In this document: positions 1-9,133 of the stretch, piece by piece
Layout of the letters: the number at the start of each line of letters is the position of its first letter
How positions within the stretch are numbered: the first letter of the stretch is position 1
The notes under the pieces: model-generated
Told to the model about the DNA's origin: nothing
The model's input: only the letters and a program-made list of their open reading frames with translations
The model's database searches: none
Translations under genes and position numbers: made by a program
Origin: Gymnodinialimonas phycosphaerae
GTDB lineage: Bacteria; Pseudomonadota; Alphaproteobacteria; Rhodobacterales; Rhodobacteraceae
Direction of reading: 5' to 3'
Assembly (NCBI RefSeq): GCF_019195455.1
Contig: NZ_JAIMBW010000001.1
Location: forward strand, 3,438,001-3,502,000
DNA length: 64,000 bases

Positions 1-195
1 GCCGCCTTCCGACAGAAATCGAAACAGCTGTTTTCGGCCCGGATGGAACGTTCGGGCGCGATCATGGTGAATCACAACCTGGGTGAATTGCGCGAATATT
101 GCGATGCCGCACTGGTCCTGGAAAAGGGCAACCTGCGCTATTTTGACGATCTGGATGAAGCGATCGAGCTGCATAACGAGAACATGGGCACCTAG
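1..195 (+). CDS. ABC transporter ATP-binding protein, capsule/polysaccharide export type (C-terminal 64 residues only)
   Basis: This is the 3' end of a gene that begins outside the window; the frame opens at base 1 and stops with TAG at 193-195. The visible part has the H-loop segment MVNHNLGELREYCD, then ALVLEKGNLRYFDDLDEAI and a short tail. That layout is typical of KpsT/Wzt-type ATPases, which energise export of capsular polysaccharide across the inner membrane. The Walker motifs are not in view. A polysaccharide-type glycosyltransferase lies 2.5 kb downstream, which fits a surface-polysaccharide locus. The family call rests on a short segment and is an inference. Confidence 0.7.
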   Translation, partial: AAFRQKSKQLFSARMERSGAIMVNHNLGELREYCDAALVLEKGNLRYFDDLDEAIELHNENMGT

Positions 196-314
196 GCCCG
201 CCGCCCCAGCCAATCGTTAACCGGACGTTCGGGTTTCGATCTATTCGCCACGGGTCCGCCATAAACACGCACGAACTTCGCGCCGCAAGAGAGGGCATTG
301 TCCCAACGAGCGAT

Positions 315-2732
315 GTGGAAAGTGGGCGTAAGATGGTTCAGATGGTGATCAATGGGCAGTTCGACACCGGGCAATTGGCCCTTGATGTCGGAATCACCGA
401 TTTGATGGTGACGGTTCAGAACGGGACATCCGTCCTTTATACCAGCACCGGGCAGAACGGGGGCCTGACGGCTTATGAGCTGAACCCCAACGGCTCGGTC
501 AGCATTCTGGACACGGCGCTTTACGACAGCACGTGGGCCGACGGCGTGCTGCGCGAAATGTCCCTTATCGAGGTGAATGGCGCGATGGCGATCGCGGTGG
601 CGGGGTCGGGCGAGGACGACTTGCACGTCTACGACATGAACGCCAACGGGACCCTTGGGCCCGCGATGCAGTTGATTGGCCTGTCGGCGCAGATGTCCCG
701 GGTGCAGGGGTTGAGCCAAGCCGACCCCCAGACCCTGTTCATGTCCGATATCAGCACCGGCATGATCCGCGCCTACGAGATCGACACCAACGGTTCACTT
801 TCGCAGACCATGCAGATGGCGGATACAAACAAGACCTACGCCTCGGGCATCATGGCGATCGACTCGACCAGGGTTCTCAACAACGATTACGTCATCAGCG
901 TCAGCGAGACCGAAAAGGGCGTGTCCGTCTACAGGCTGGACGGCAACACCTTGCTCAACACCGGCAACGCCGGCGTGAACGAGGGCTTGGGCATCATGAC
1001 CCCCACCGACATGAAGCTTGTAGAGATGGGGGGGCGCAGCTTCATCCTGGTGGCCTCGGCCCCCGGCGACGGCCTGGGGCAATCGGGCGCGATCACGGTC
1101 ATGGAACTGGCCCAGGACGGCAGTCTTGTGGACACCGATCACATCATCGACACGGCAGACACGCACTTTGGCAATGTGCAAAGCCTCGAGGTCGTGGAGG
1201 CCGATGGCCGAACCTACGTGATTTCGGGCGGGGGGGATGACGGCGTCACGCTGTTCGTGCTGATGCCGAACGGGCGCTTGCAGCTTCTGGGCATTGTCAG
1301 TGGCGATCCGGGGTTGCAGAACATCGCGTCCATGGCGGCGCATTTCGAGAGCGGCACCCTGCATCTTTTTGTTGCCTCCGAGGCCGAGGGCGGCGTGACC
1401 GAGATCACTGTCGATGTTTCAAACCACGGGGATATCATCCAGGTCTCGCACGCGGGCGGAACGATCACGGGCGGAACGAAGAATGACATCCTGATCGGTG
1501 GCGCAGGCAATGACAGCATCGTTGGCGGCGCGGGCGATGACCTGTTGGAAGACGGTTTGGGTGTCGATACGTTGCATGGGGGTGACGGGGCGGACCTGTT
1601 CGTTTTGCGCTCCGATTTCACCCATGACGAGATCCACGATTTTCAGGCCGGGCTGGACCGTCTGGATCTGTCGGCTTGGCCAATGCTCTACAACGCGGCA
1701 CAGATCGGCTACACGGCTACGGCCCAAGGCGCGATCCTGAGCTGGCGCGGTGAGACGCTGGAGCTTTTCTCACGCGATGGGCAGACGCTGAGTTTCGGAC
1801 AGATCCAGGCCGCGATCCTGAAAACCGCGAACCGCGTGCCGGATTTCGCGTCCTACGGGGGCAATGGTGGAGACGACCTGATCGCTGGCACTGCGATTGA
1901 CGACGCGTACAACACCGGCGAGGGCAACGACACGGTCGAGACCTTCGCGGGCAACGATTACATCGATGCCGGAAGTGGCGACGACGCGGTGACGGGCGGG
2001 CTTGGTCAGGACACCATCATTCTGGGGCTTGGCTGGGACTATGCCCACGGTGGCGATCACGAAGACCTGATATTTGGCGGCGATGGCCGCGATGAGATCT
2101 GGGGCGGCAATCAGCCGGACACGATCTATGGCGGAGCCGGGGTCGATACCATTCGCGGCGGACAGGGCCAGGACCTGATCTACGGCGGCGATGAGCGCGA
2201 TATCATTCTGGGCGACAACAGCGATGACACGCTCTACGGCGAGGGTGGCAACGACGTCGTGCGTGGTGGAAACGCCAATGATTTCATTAGCGGTGGCGAT
2301 GGCAATGACCGGCTTTTCGGCGCAAACCACGACGACACGATCTATGGCGGCAACGGTAACGACCTGATCCGCGCAGGCTATCAAGCCGACTATGCCGACG
2401 GCGGTGCCGGCGACGATTACATCATCGGCGGGGGCGGGTTCGACACCCTCATCGGCGGCACCGGTGACGACACGATGGAGGGAAACTTCAACGCGGATCG
2501 CTTCTTGTTCGAAGATGGGCACGGCAACGACGTGATCGTCGATTTCGAGGCCACGAATAACGCCGAGAAACTGGTCTTCACTGACCTGTCGACGATGAAC
2601 TCTTACACCGATGTGATGCAAGGCGCGGTCCAGCAGGGGAACCACGTGGTTATCGATACGGGCAACGGAAACTCGATCCTTCTACAGAATGTTCTGCTGA
2701 CCGACCTCGACCCGAACGATTTCATCTTCTAG
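315..2732 (+). CDS. RTX calcium-binding protein with propeller-like N-terminal region
   Basis: A protein of about 800 residues. Residues about 1-360 contain five or six spaced repeats of the kind NGSVSILD, NANGTLGPAMQLIG, DTNGSLSQTMQ and MPNGRLQLLG, resembling blades of a YVTN/lactonase-like propeller. RTX nonapeptides (GGxGxDxUx) fill two blocks, about residues 382-428 and 534-725. Between the blocks is the FVLRSDFTHDEIHDFQAG-type parallel beta-roll cap. Such proteins bind calcium outside the cell and usually leave by type I secretion through an uncleaved C-terminal signal; no T1SS genes are in view. No N-terminal signal peptide is seen. The start at 315 is GTG; ATG at 333 is an alternative. 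The stop codon overlaps the convergent gene's stop in one CTAG. Confidence 0.85.
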   Translation: MESGRKMVQMVINGQFDTGQLALDVGITDLMVTVQNGTSVLYTSTGQNGGLTAYELNPNGSVSILDTALYDSTWADGVLREMSLIEVNGAMAIAVAGSGEDDLHVYDMNANGTLGPAMQLIGLSAQMSRVQGLSQADPQTLFMSDISTGMIRAYEIDTNGSLSQTMQMADTNKTYASGIMAIDSTRVLNNDYVISVSETEKGVSVYRLDGNTLLNTGNAGVNEGLGIMTPTDMKLVEMGGRSFILVASAPGDGLGQSGAITVMELAQDGSLVDTDHIIDTADTHFGNVQSLEVVEADGRTYVISGGGDDGVTLFVLMPNGRLQLLGIVSGDPGLQNIASMAAHFESGTLHLFVASEAEGGVTEITVDVSNHGDIIQVSHAGGTITGGTKNDILIGGAGNDSIVGGAGDDLLEDGLGVDTLHGGDGADLFVLRSDFTHDEIHDFQAGLDRLDLSAWPMLYNAAQIGYTATAQGAILSWRGETLELFSRDGQTLSFGQIQAAILKTANRVPDFASYGGNGGDDLIAGTAIDDAYNTGEGNDTVETFAGNDYIDAGSGDDAVTGGLGQDTIILGLGWDYAHGGDHEDLIFGGDGRDEIWGGNQPDTIYGGAGVDTIRGGQGQDLIYGGDERDIILGDNSDDTLYGEGGNDVVRGGNANDFISGGDGNDRLFGANHDDTIYGGNGNDLIRAGYQADYADGGAGDDYIIGGGGFDTLIGGTGDDTMEGNFNADRFLFEDGHGNDVIVDFEATNNAEKLVFTDLSTMNSYTDVMQGAVQQGNHVVIDTGNGNSILLQNVLLTDLDPNDFIF

Positions 2733-5700
2733 GCACGGCCCAGAATGTCCTTGTAAAGGGCGGCCAGCGCATCACCCTGGGCGGCCGCCGTGTGCAGCGT
2801 TGCGCGGTGGGACGGGGCTTGGGTATAGCGTGCCGGGTCCGCATCGATCAGGGACAGAACCTGCGTCAGGGCGCGATGGTCATCGACTGGAACGATATGG
2901 CCGTTTTCCCCCTCCACGATATCCGCACCAATGGCACCGCGATCGGAAGCCACAACCCACAACCCCAAGGCCAAGGCCTCGCGCGTGACAAGTCCGAAGC
3001 TTTCGGGCCAGACCGAAGGCGCCATAAGCACATCGAAGCGCCCGTAAAGCGCGCCGATCTGGGCTTGGGGTTGCCGGGGAATGCGCAGGACGGGGGTCGT
3101 GTTCCAGACCTCATGGACCTTTGCCCCCGGGGGCAGGGCGTGATCTGATACGATCAGATCGATGTTCTCGAACGCCCGCGCCGTCAGGGCCGCACGCAGG
3201 ATGTCATAACCCTTGTGCCGGGACGCGCCGCCGATCAGGCCCAGGCGCACGCGACCGTCTGGCGCGGGCTGGTCAAGGCGCTTGGGCAGGTCTGAAACGC
3301 CATTCGACAGCGCCTGTACGTTGGGCAACCCCGCATCGCGGTGCAGTTGGGCAAAAGGCTCGGACACGGCAAGGGCGGCGGCGGCGTCGGTGATGCAGCG
3401 GCGCGCGATGTGCACGCGTTCCGTCAGAGGTGCGGCGTTGAAATCATGGACACAGGGCGCGCCGTAGGGGTCGATGATGAATTGACGCGAAGAGACCCAC
3501 CAGCCGTCATGGAGTGTCAGCACATAGGGAATGCTGCGCTTCCGGCAGGCGTCGACGATCCCCGCGCCAAGGCGTTGGATGCAATGAACATGGACGATAT
3601 CGGGCGCGATGCGATCCAACAACGTCTCGAACCGCGTATCCATGACAGGGTCGCGCATGGTGTGATCGGGCACCGCCGCGTCATTGGTAATCGCCCAGAT
3701 CCGCGTGCCTGAATGGCTGACGGCTTGGACCTCATGGGCGGTCTTGCCACCGTCAAGTGTGGTGAGGATATCAACCTCGAACTCATCGCCATAGTGTTCC
3801 CGCAGATGAGAGACATTGTCGGCAACGACCCGTGTCGCCCCGCCGAGGGCTTGCGGTGGATAGAAGACGTTGACGACCAGCAGCTTGGGCTTGGGCGCGG
3901 GGCGACTGGCCTGCATGTTTTGAACCAGCGCTGCGCCCATGGCGGGCAGGGCATAGTCCCGCAAGACCTGCGCCTTGGCGGCATGGCCGATGGACAGGCG
4001 CAGGGGCTCATCATCGATGAGGTTCAGGAGCGCGGAGGCGAAGGACTCGATATCGGTGGCCGTGATGCCCGTCGCGCCGTTGTCGATCACGCCGTCCATC
4101 ACCGGCGAGGCGCTGACGACGGCGGGGATCGCAAACATCGCGGGTTCCATCCACTTGATCTCGGACTTGGCGTCGGTCGCGGGGGACCGCGCAAGGACCG
4201 AAAGCGCGATATCGGCTTGCGACAGCTCGGCCATGTAGCATTCGAAATCCCAGACCGGCGGCATCAGGGTCACATCATCGGGCGACAGGTGTGAAAGATC
4301 GGGAAATTCGCCCATCAGGCGGATTTCGACCTGCCCGGGGCGCTCCTTGAGAACGCGCGCGAGCGCCGGTTCCAGGATGTCAGAAAACTCGGCCTTATGG
4401 GCTTTCGTGCCTGAGCCGTAGAACAGCACCAGTTTGTCTGTCTTTGGACGCTTCGCGGCTTTCATGGCGACGTGGTGGGCAAGGCCAAGGGCATTGCGAT
4501 GGGTGAAGGCCGTGCCCGTGATGGTCAGCGGCGCCAAGGCTTCGCGGATCGGCTCGGTAGAGGCGATGCCCGCGCCGCAAAGCCGCGCGGCGGCCGCGAA
4601 AAAGGGGACGCCACAGGCGAGGGATGCGTGGGTCTGGGCGGTGATCTGACCTGCGTAGGTCTCCAACTGGGGCGGAAAGAGGGCCGCGTCGAAAATCAGG
4701 TCATCAATGTCGAAGAATGTCGCCAGGCCCTGTTTGGCGGCGTCGATCATGACATCGGCAATATCGGGCAGGGCAGGGGTGCGCTGGAAAATCACGGCGT
4801 CAAACTGTGGCAGTTGCGCCCTGAGCGCGGCGACGTCCTTGCTTTGCAGAAAGGTGGTAACGTCCAGCCCTTGGGCGCGAAGTTGATCTGCCTTCTGATC
4901 GGCCCGGTAAAGCTTGCATTGATAGAGGTCGTCGTTGGCAAGGATTGCCACACGCCGGATCGGCCCGGCGCGTTCAAGCAGGTCCGGGGTCGGTGCATAA
5001 AGGGCGAGGGCACGGGTCAGCAGGTCCTGCACTTCGGCCACAGGGCGGGTGGTGAGCTGCTTATTGAGCTTCCTGAAGAGGCTTTCGATGATCGTCCGTG
5101 CGAGGGCGCGAACCTTGGTGGTGATCGCCACATCGCCAAGGGCCGCCACAGGCAGCGTGCTGGCGCAGGTCAGCGCGGCGTCGTAATCGCCTTGATCCAG
5201 ATGGAGTTTCGCCAGCATCACGCGGTTTTCGCCGTTGTCGAAATCCGGCGGCGCGACTGCGCGCAGGGCGATCTCACGGGTGACTTGCCGGGTGCCGTGG
5301 ATCAGCTCGGCCATGTCAACGGCGGCGCGGGGATCATCAGGGACGATTTGCAGGATATGGGCCAGAACCGCCTCGGCGGTGCCGATATCGCCGCGCTGAC
5401 GCCGCGCGCGCGCCAGATCGATGGCAAAACTGCGCAAGACAGAATTGGTAAGGTCGAGGCTTTCCACCAACGCCATCGGATGCAGAAGCATCCGGGCAAG
5501 ATGCGCCCCGGAGGTCGCGGTGATGTCCGGTGGCAAAGCCACGTGGAAGATCGCCCGGGCCGCCGCCCGCGCATTGGCATGGGCGTTGGCCCGCAGGCCG
5601 ATGCGCGCCCAGTGGAGGGGCGTGGCGGGACCGTCGAGAGACAGCTCGGCCAGCGTGGCGGCGTAGAATGCCTCATCCAGCTGATGGTCGGGGTGGGCCG

Positions 5701-6343
5701 GGATGCCCGCGTCCAGCCCCACGGCCACAAAGTGGCGGATGCAAGAAATGCGATCGGGCGCGGGAAGGTCCATCCCCGCCGCATCAAGGGCGGCAAAATA
5801 CGTCTCATGGTGGAAGATATCGGCCAGCGCGGGACCATGCAGGCCAAGGAGCAGCCAAAGGTCACGCTCGTCCAGCATCACTTCGGCCGCTGGAACGCCA
5901 CGGGCGATCAGTTCCGCCGCCGCCTGCGGGGCGGTCAAATGGGGGGGCAGGGAGTGGCCCAGGGTATGCGCGACGAAATCCGGGCTCCACCGCGTTGGGG
6001 TGCCGTTGCGCCCCTCGGCGATGCCGAATTCAAGGTAATGGAATGCCGCCTCGGCGGGGGTATCCACGGCACCTGCCACGTCCGTGTTGTGCGCCAGGTA
6101 CGCGCCAATGGAGAACCCATCTTGCAGGGCGTTCGCGCGGGGGTGGCGGGCAAGAATGGCTTGAGGTGTCTCGCCCCCATCGTCGCAGGCATGGGCGAGC
6201 CATGCGCGCCAATTGTTGCGGTCGGCTTGCGACGTCAGCAGGTTGCCGGATGGGCCCTGTGCCACGTCCGTCGCCTCGGCCTGATCGATTGCCCCCATGT
6301 CCCCGGTCATCTGCGCCCTTCTGGCTTGCATCTCGTCCGTCAT
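2729..6343 (-). CDS. large glycosyltransferase with two GT4-like modules
   Basis: A protein of about 1,200 residues. The first 450 or so residues are helical and partly TPR-like (for example GDIGTAEAVLAHILQIVPDD) with no recognised catalytic motif. Residues about 460-800 form one GT-B-like module (FQRTPALPD, FFDIDDLIFD, LVLFYGSGTKAHK, KWMEPAMFAIPAVVS). Residues about 820-1190 form a second, more canonical GT4 module starting LLVVNVFYPPQALGGATRVV and including LNVHCIQRLG-like and PSVWPESFGLVTREALALG segments, the latter being the nucleotide-sugar E-x7-E region. It probably builds a cell-surface glycan. ATG 6343 is used; ATG 6310 has a better ribosome site (AGAAGGG) and is a serious alternative. 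It is divergent from gpmI and convergent with the RTX gene. Confidence 0.8.
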   Translation of the reverse strand: MTDEMQARRAQMTGDMGAIDQAEATDVAQGPSGNLLTSQADRNNWRAWLAHACDDGGETPQAILARHPRANALQDGFSIGAYLAHNTDVAGAVDTPAEAAFHYLEFGIAEGRNGTPTRWSPDFVAHTLGHSLPPHLTAPQAAAELIARGVPAAEVMLDERDLWLLLGLHGPALADIFHHETYFAALDAAGMDLPAPDRISCIRHFVAVGLDAGIPAHPDHQLDEAFYAATLAELSLDGPATPLHWARIGLRANAHANARAAARAIFHVALPPDITATSGAHLARMLLHPMALVESLDLTNSVLRSFAIDLARARRQRGDIGTAEAVLAHILQIVPDDPRAAVDMAELIHGTRQVTREIALRAVAPPDFDNGENRVMLAKLHLDQGDYDAALTCASTLPVAALGDVAITTKVRALARTIIESLFRKLNKQLTTRPVAEVQDLLTRALALYAPTPDLLERAGPIRRVAILANDDLYQCKLYRADQKADQLRAQGLDVTTFLQSKDVAALRAQLPQFDAVIFQRTPALPDIADVMIDAAKQGLATFFDIDDLIFDAALFPPQLETYAGQITAQTHASLACGVPFFAAAARLCGAGIASTEPIREALAPLTITGTAFTHRNALGLAHHVAMKAAKRPKTDKLVLFYGSGTKAHKAEFSDILEPALARVLKERPGQVEIRLMGEFPDLSHLSPDDVTLMPPVWDFECYMAELSQADIALSVLARSPATDAKSEIKWMEPAMFAIPAVVSASPVMDGVIDNGATGITATDIESFASALLNLIDDEPLRLSIGHAAKAQVLRDYALPAMGAALVQNMQASRPAPKPKLLVVNVFYPPQALGGATRVVADNVSHLREHYGDEFEVDILTTLDGGKTAHEVQAVSHSGTRIWAITNDAAVPDHTMRDPVMDTRFETLLDRIAPDIVHVHCIQRLGAGIVDACRKRSIPYVLTLHDGWWVSSRQFIIDPYGAPCVHDFNAAPLTERVHIARRCITDAAAALAVSEPFAQLHRDAGLPNVQALSNGVSDLPKRLDQPAPDGRVRLGLIGGASRHKGYDILRAALTARAFENIDLIVSDHALPPGAKVHEVWNTTPVLRIPRQPQAQIGALYGRFDVLMAPSVWPESFGLVTREALALGLWVVASDRGAIGADIVEGENGHIVPVDDHRALTQVLSLIDADPARYTQAPSHRATLHTAAAQGDALAALYKDILGRA

Positions 6344-6443
6344 ACCGCGCGCGCGTCTGCCTGTCACCGGCAAGCGAACCAGCGGGCGCTTGCAGCGCGG
6401 ATGCGCCCTCCATAGAACGGAAGTGGTAAAGGAGTTCTCACCA

Positions 6444-7958
6444 ATGACTGATCAGCCGCGCCCCGTCGTCTTATGCATTCTGGATGGCTGGGGCATAGGG
6501 CAGACGCAAGCGGATAACGCGCCGTTGCTGGCTGCGACGCCGGTGATGGACGAATTGATGGCCACATGCCCCCATGCGAAGCTGCTGACCCACGGACGCG
6601 ACGTGGGGCTGCCCGAAGGACAGATGGGCAATTCCGAGGTCGGCCACACCAATATTGGCGCGGGCCGCGTGGTGAAGATGGATCTGGTGGAGATCAACGA
6701 TTCCATCGCCGCCGGGGAATTTTCTGAGCGGCCAGCGCTGGTGGCCTTCGCCGAGGCCCTGCGCGCGTCAGGCGGGACGGCGCATCTGATGGGTCTGGTA
6801 AGCGATGGTGGCGTACACTCGCAACTGAGCCATCTGGAGGCGGCAGTGGCGGTTCTGGTGGACCACGGCGTGCCCGTGGCGGTCCACGCGATCACGGATG
6901 GGCGCGACGTGGCGCCGAAATCTGCCGATGGGTTCCTGCGCGGGTTGGCGCTGCCGGAGGGGGCGAAGATCGCAACCGTCTGCGGGCGCTACTTCGCGTT
7001 GGATCGTGACAACCGCTGGGACCGTGTCGCGCGCGCTTACGGCGCGATGGTGCGCGGTGAGGGGGACCGGGCAGAGGATGCTCTGGCCGCCGTGGCTGCG
7101 GCTTACAACGCGGACAAGACCGATGAATTCATCCCCCCGACCGTTGTGGGCGACTACAAGGGGATGCGCGATGGGGACGGCATCTTCATGCTGAACTACC
7201 GGGCGGACCGGGCGCGAGAGATCCTCGCGGCGTTGGGCGATCCCGACTTTGACGGGTTTGACGTGGCTGGCAGGCCGGAGTTTGCGGCAAAGTTGGGGAT
7301 GGTCGATTACTCCACGGCCCATGATGAATACATGACGACGGTGTTCCCGAAGCAGAAGATCGTGAATACGCTGGGGGAATGGGTCGCAAAAGCGGGCCTG
7401 CGGCAGTTCCGCGTGGCCGAGACAGAGAAGTATCCCCATGTGACGTTCTTCCTGAACGGCGGCGTCGAGGTGCCGGAAAAAGGCGAAGATCGGCAGATGC
7501 CGAAATCGCCCGATGTGGCGACATACGACATGCAGCCCGAAATGAGTGCGGGGCAAGTGACGGAGTTATTGTTCGCCGCCATCCGCGAGCAGTATGACCT
7601 GATCGTCGTGAACTACGCGAACCCCGACATGGTGGGGCACACCGGTGATCTTGCGGCGGCGATGGCAGCATGCGAGGCCGTGGATGCGGGGCTTGGGCAG
7701 GCTGTTGCAGCGTTGCAAGAGGTGGGCGGGGCGATGATCGTCTGTGCAGACCACGGGAATTGCGAGACGATGGTGGACCCTGTGACGGGCGGGCCACACA
7801 CGGCCCATACGACGAACCCGGTGCCGGTGATCCTGGTGGGCGGGCCCGAAGGCGCGCACTTGCGCGATGGGCGATTGGCGGATCTGGCGCCAAGCCTGTT
7901 GCAACTGATGGGGTTGGAGCAACCGGCAGAAATGACGGGCAAGAGTTTGATTTCGTGA
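6444..7958 (+). CDS. gpmI: 2,3-bisphosphoglycerate-independent phosphoglycerate mutase
   Basis: A 504-residue cytoplasmic glycolytic enzyme interconverting 3- and 2-phosphoglycerate using two Mn ions. Visible marks are the N-terminal metal-binding CILDGWGIG, the phospho-serine loop MGNSEVGHTNIGAGR, the AITDGRD segment, and the C-terminal metal site VCADHGNCETM followed by HTAHTTNPVP. The length matches the family. ATG 6444 is preceded by AAAGGAG (6428-6434) at a good spacing; longer in-frame starts lack this. It is the first gene of an operon with envC-like, ctpA and rppH, and the next start overlaps its stop (GTGA at 7955-7958). Confidence 0.97.
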   Translation: MTDQPRPVVLCILDGWGIGQTQADNAPLLAATPVMDELMATCPHAKLLTHGRDVGLPEGQMGNSEVGHTNIGAGRVVKMDLVEINDSIAAGEFSERPALVAFAEALRASGGTAHLMGLVSDGGVHSQLSHLEAAVAVLVDHGVPVAVHAITDGRDVAPKSADGFLRGLALPEGAKIATVCGRYFALDRDNRWDRVARAYGAMVRGEGDRAEDALAAVAAAYNADKTDEFIPPTVVGDYKGMRDGDGIFMLNYRADRAREILAALGDPDFDGFDVAGRPEFAAKLGMVDYSTAHDEYMTTVFPKQKIVNTLGEWVAKAGLRQFRVAETEKYPHVTFFLNGGVEVPEKGEDRQMPKSPDVATYDMQPEMSAGQVTELLFAAIREQYDLIVVNYANPDMVGHTGDLAAAMAACEAVDAGLGQAVAALQEVGGAMIVCADHGNCETMVDPVTGGPHTAHTTNPVPVILVGGPEGAHLRDGRLADLAPSLLQLMGLEQPAEMTGKSLIS

Positions 7959-9100
7959 GAAAGCTTTGCGCGCATCTCCTCGGGGCAGCGCTTTCAGCGC
8001 TTCCCCTCCTCGCAGCGGTCCCTGTGGCGGCGCAGGGTGATCCCGCGATGACGGCACGGGAAGCAAGCCGGATGCTGGAGGACGCGGCGGCGGGATTGCG
8101 CGACGCCGATGGCGCGCGCGACCGGGTCGAGGCGTTGACCGAGACGGTGCGCGCCTATGAACATGGGCTGGACGCCTTGCGCGCAGGCATTCGCGACGCA
8201 GCCCTGCGCGAACGCACGATCCTGTTGGTCTTCGATGCGGAGCGGGAACGGTTGGCGCGGCTGTTGGGGGTCTTGCAGCGGATCGAGGAGGCGCCCGCGC
8301 CCGCAACGCTGTTGCATCCTGAGGGGCCGCTTGGGACCGCGCGGCTGGGGATGATCGTGGCCGATGTCACGCCTGCTGTGGCACGCGAAGCGCGCGCCTT
8401 GCGCGAGCAGCTTGAAGAACTGGCCGTGTTGCGCGCCCTGCAAGACGGCGCCATGGGGCAGTTGGAGGCCGCGCTTGTGGGTGTGCAGGACGCACGGTCC
8501 GCGTTGAGCCAGGCCATTGCCGACCGGGTGGATTTGCCCGAGCGCTTCGCGCAAGACCCCGACGCCATGGCGCGGATCCTGGAGAGCGTCGACAGCCTTG
8601 GCAGTTTCGCCGCGATGCTGGCCGAGACGCCCGCGCCCGCCGTCGATACGATCCGGGACTTCGCAAGCGCCCGCGGGAGTTTGCCGCTGCCCGCCCTTGG
8701 CTCGGTGGTGCGGGGCTTCAACGAGTTTGACGCGGCCGGCATCTCACGCCCCGGAGCGCTACTGGCAGTGCCGCAAAATGCCCTGTTGGTGGCCCCATGG
8801 CCCGCCTCGGTCCGCTATGCAGGGCCGCTTCTGGATTACGGAAATGTCATTATCCTTGAGCCGCAGGGCTACTATCTTCTTATTCTGGCAGGGGCGGGCG
8901 ATCTGTTCGTGACCGCCGGAGAATTGGTTCCCTCAGGTGCACCGTTAGGCCTCATGCCGGACGCAGAGGGCGAAATCGACGAGGAATTGATCGTATCCGA
9001 TGCGCTTGGCGGTGGTGTCGCGCTGACGGAAACGCTTTATATGGAACTCAGACAAGGCGGGAGCCCGGTGAACCCGATGGAATGGTTCGCTGCACAATAG
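7955..9100 (+). CDS. murein hydrolase activator EnvC-like protein (degenerate LytM/M23 domain)
   Basis: A 381-residue exported protein: a hydrophobic signal peptide (LLGAALSALPLLAAVPVAAQG), long coiled-coil-prone helices (residues about 30-230) and a C-terminal M23/LytM-like domain. In the LytM domain the catalytic residues of true endopeptidases are absent: the usual YAHL region reads LLILAGAG and the usual HLHFE region reads LYMELRQ. That pattern is known for EnvC, which activates amidases rather than cutting peptidoglycan itself. The start is GTG 7955, overlapping the gpmI stop. Its position between gpmI and ctpA is common in Rhodobacterales. It probably helps daughter-cell separation. Confidence 0.85.
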   Translation: MRKLCAHLLGAALSALPLLAAVPVAAQGDPAMTAREASRMLEDAAAGLRDADGARDRVEALTETVRAYEHGLDALRAGIRDAALRERTILLVFDAERERLARLLGVLQRIEEAPAPATLLHPEGPLGTARLGMIVADVTPAVAREARALREQLEELAVLRALQDGAMGQLEAALVGVQDARSALSQAIADRVDLPERFAQDPDAMARILESVDSLGSFAAMLAETPAPAVDTIRDFASARGSLPLPALGSVVRGFNEFDAAGISRPGALLAVPQNALLVAPWPASVRYAGPLLDYGNVIILEPQGYYLLILAGAGDLFVTAGELVPSGAPLGLMPDAEGEIDEELIVSDALGGGVALTETLYMELRQGGSPVNPMEWFAAQ

Positions 9101-9133
9101 GCTTCCGCGATGGCAAACAGAGGACGACGTTCG

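Noticed and set aside
4472..6415. 647-codon open frame on the plus strand inside the glycosyltransferase gene
   Set aside because: It is antisense to a gene with clear domain motifs and its translation has no recognisable segments; an artefact of high GC.
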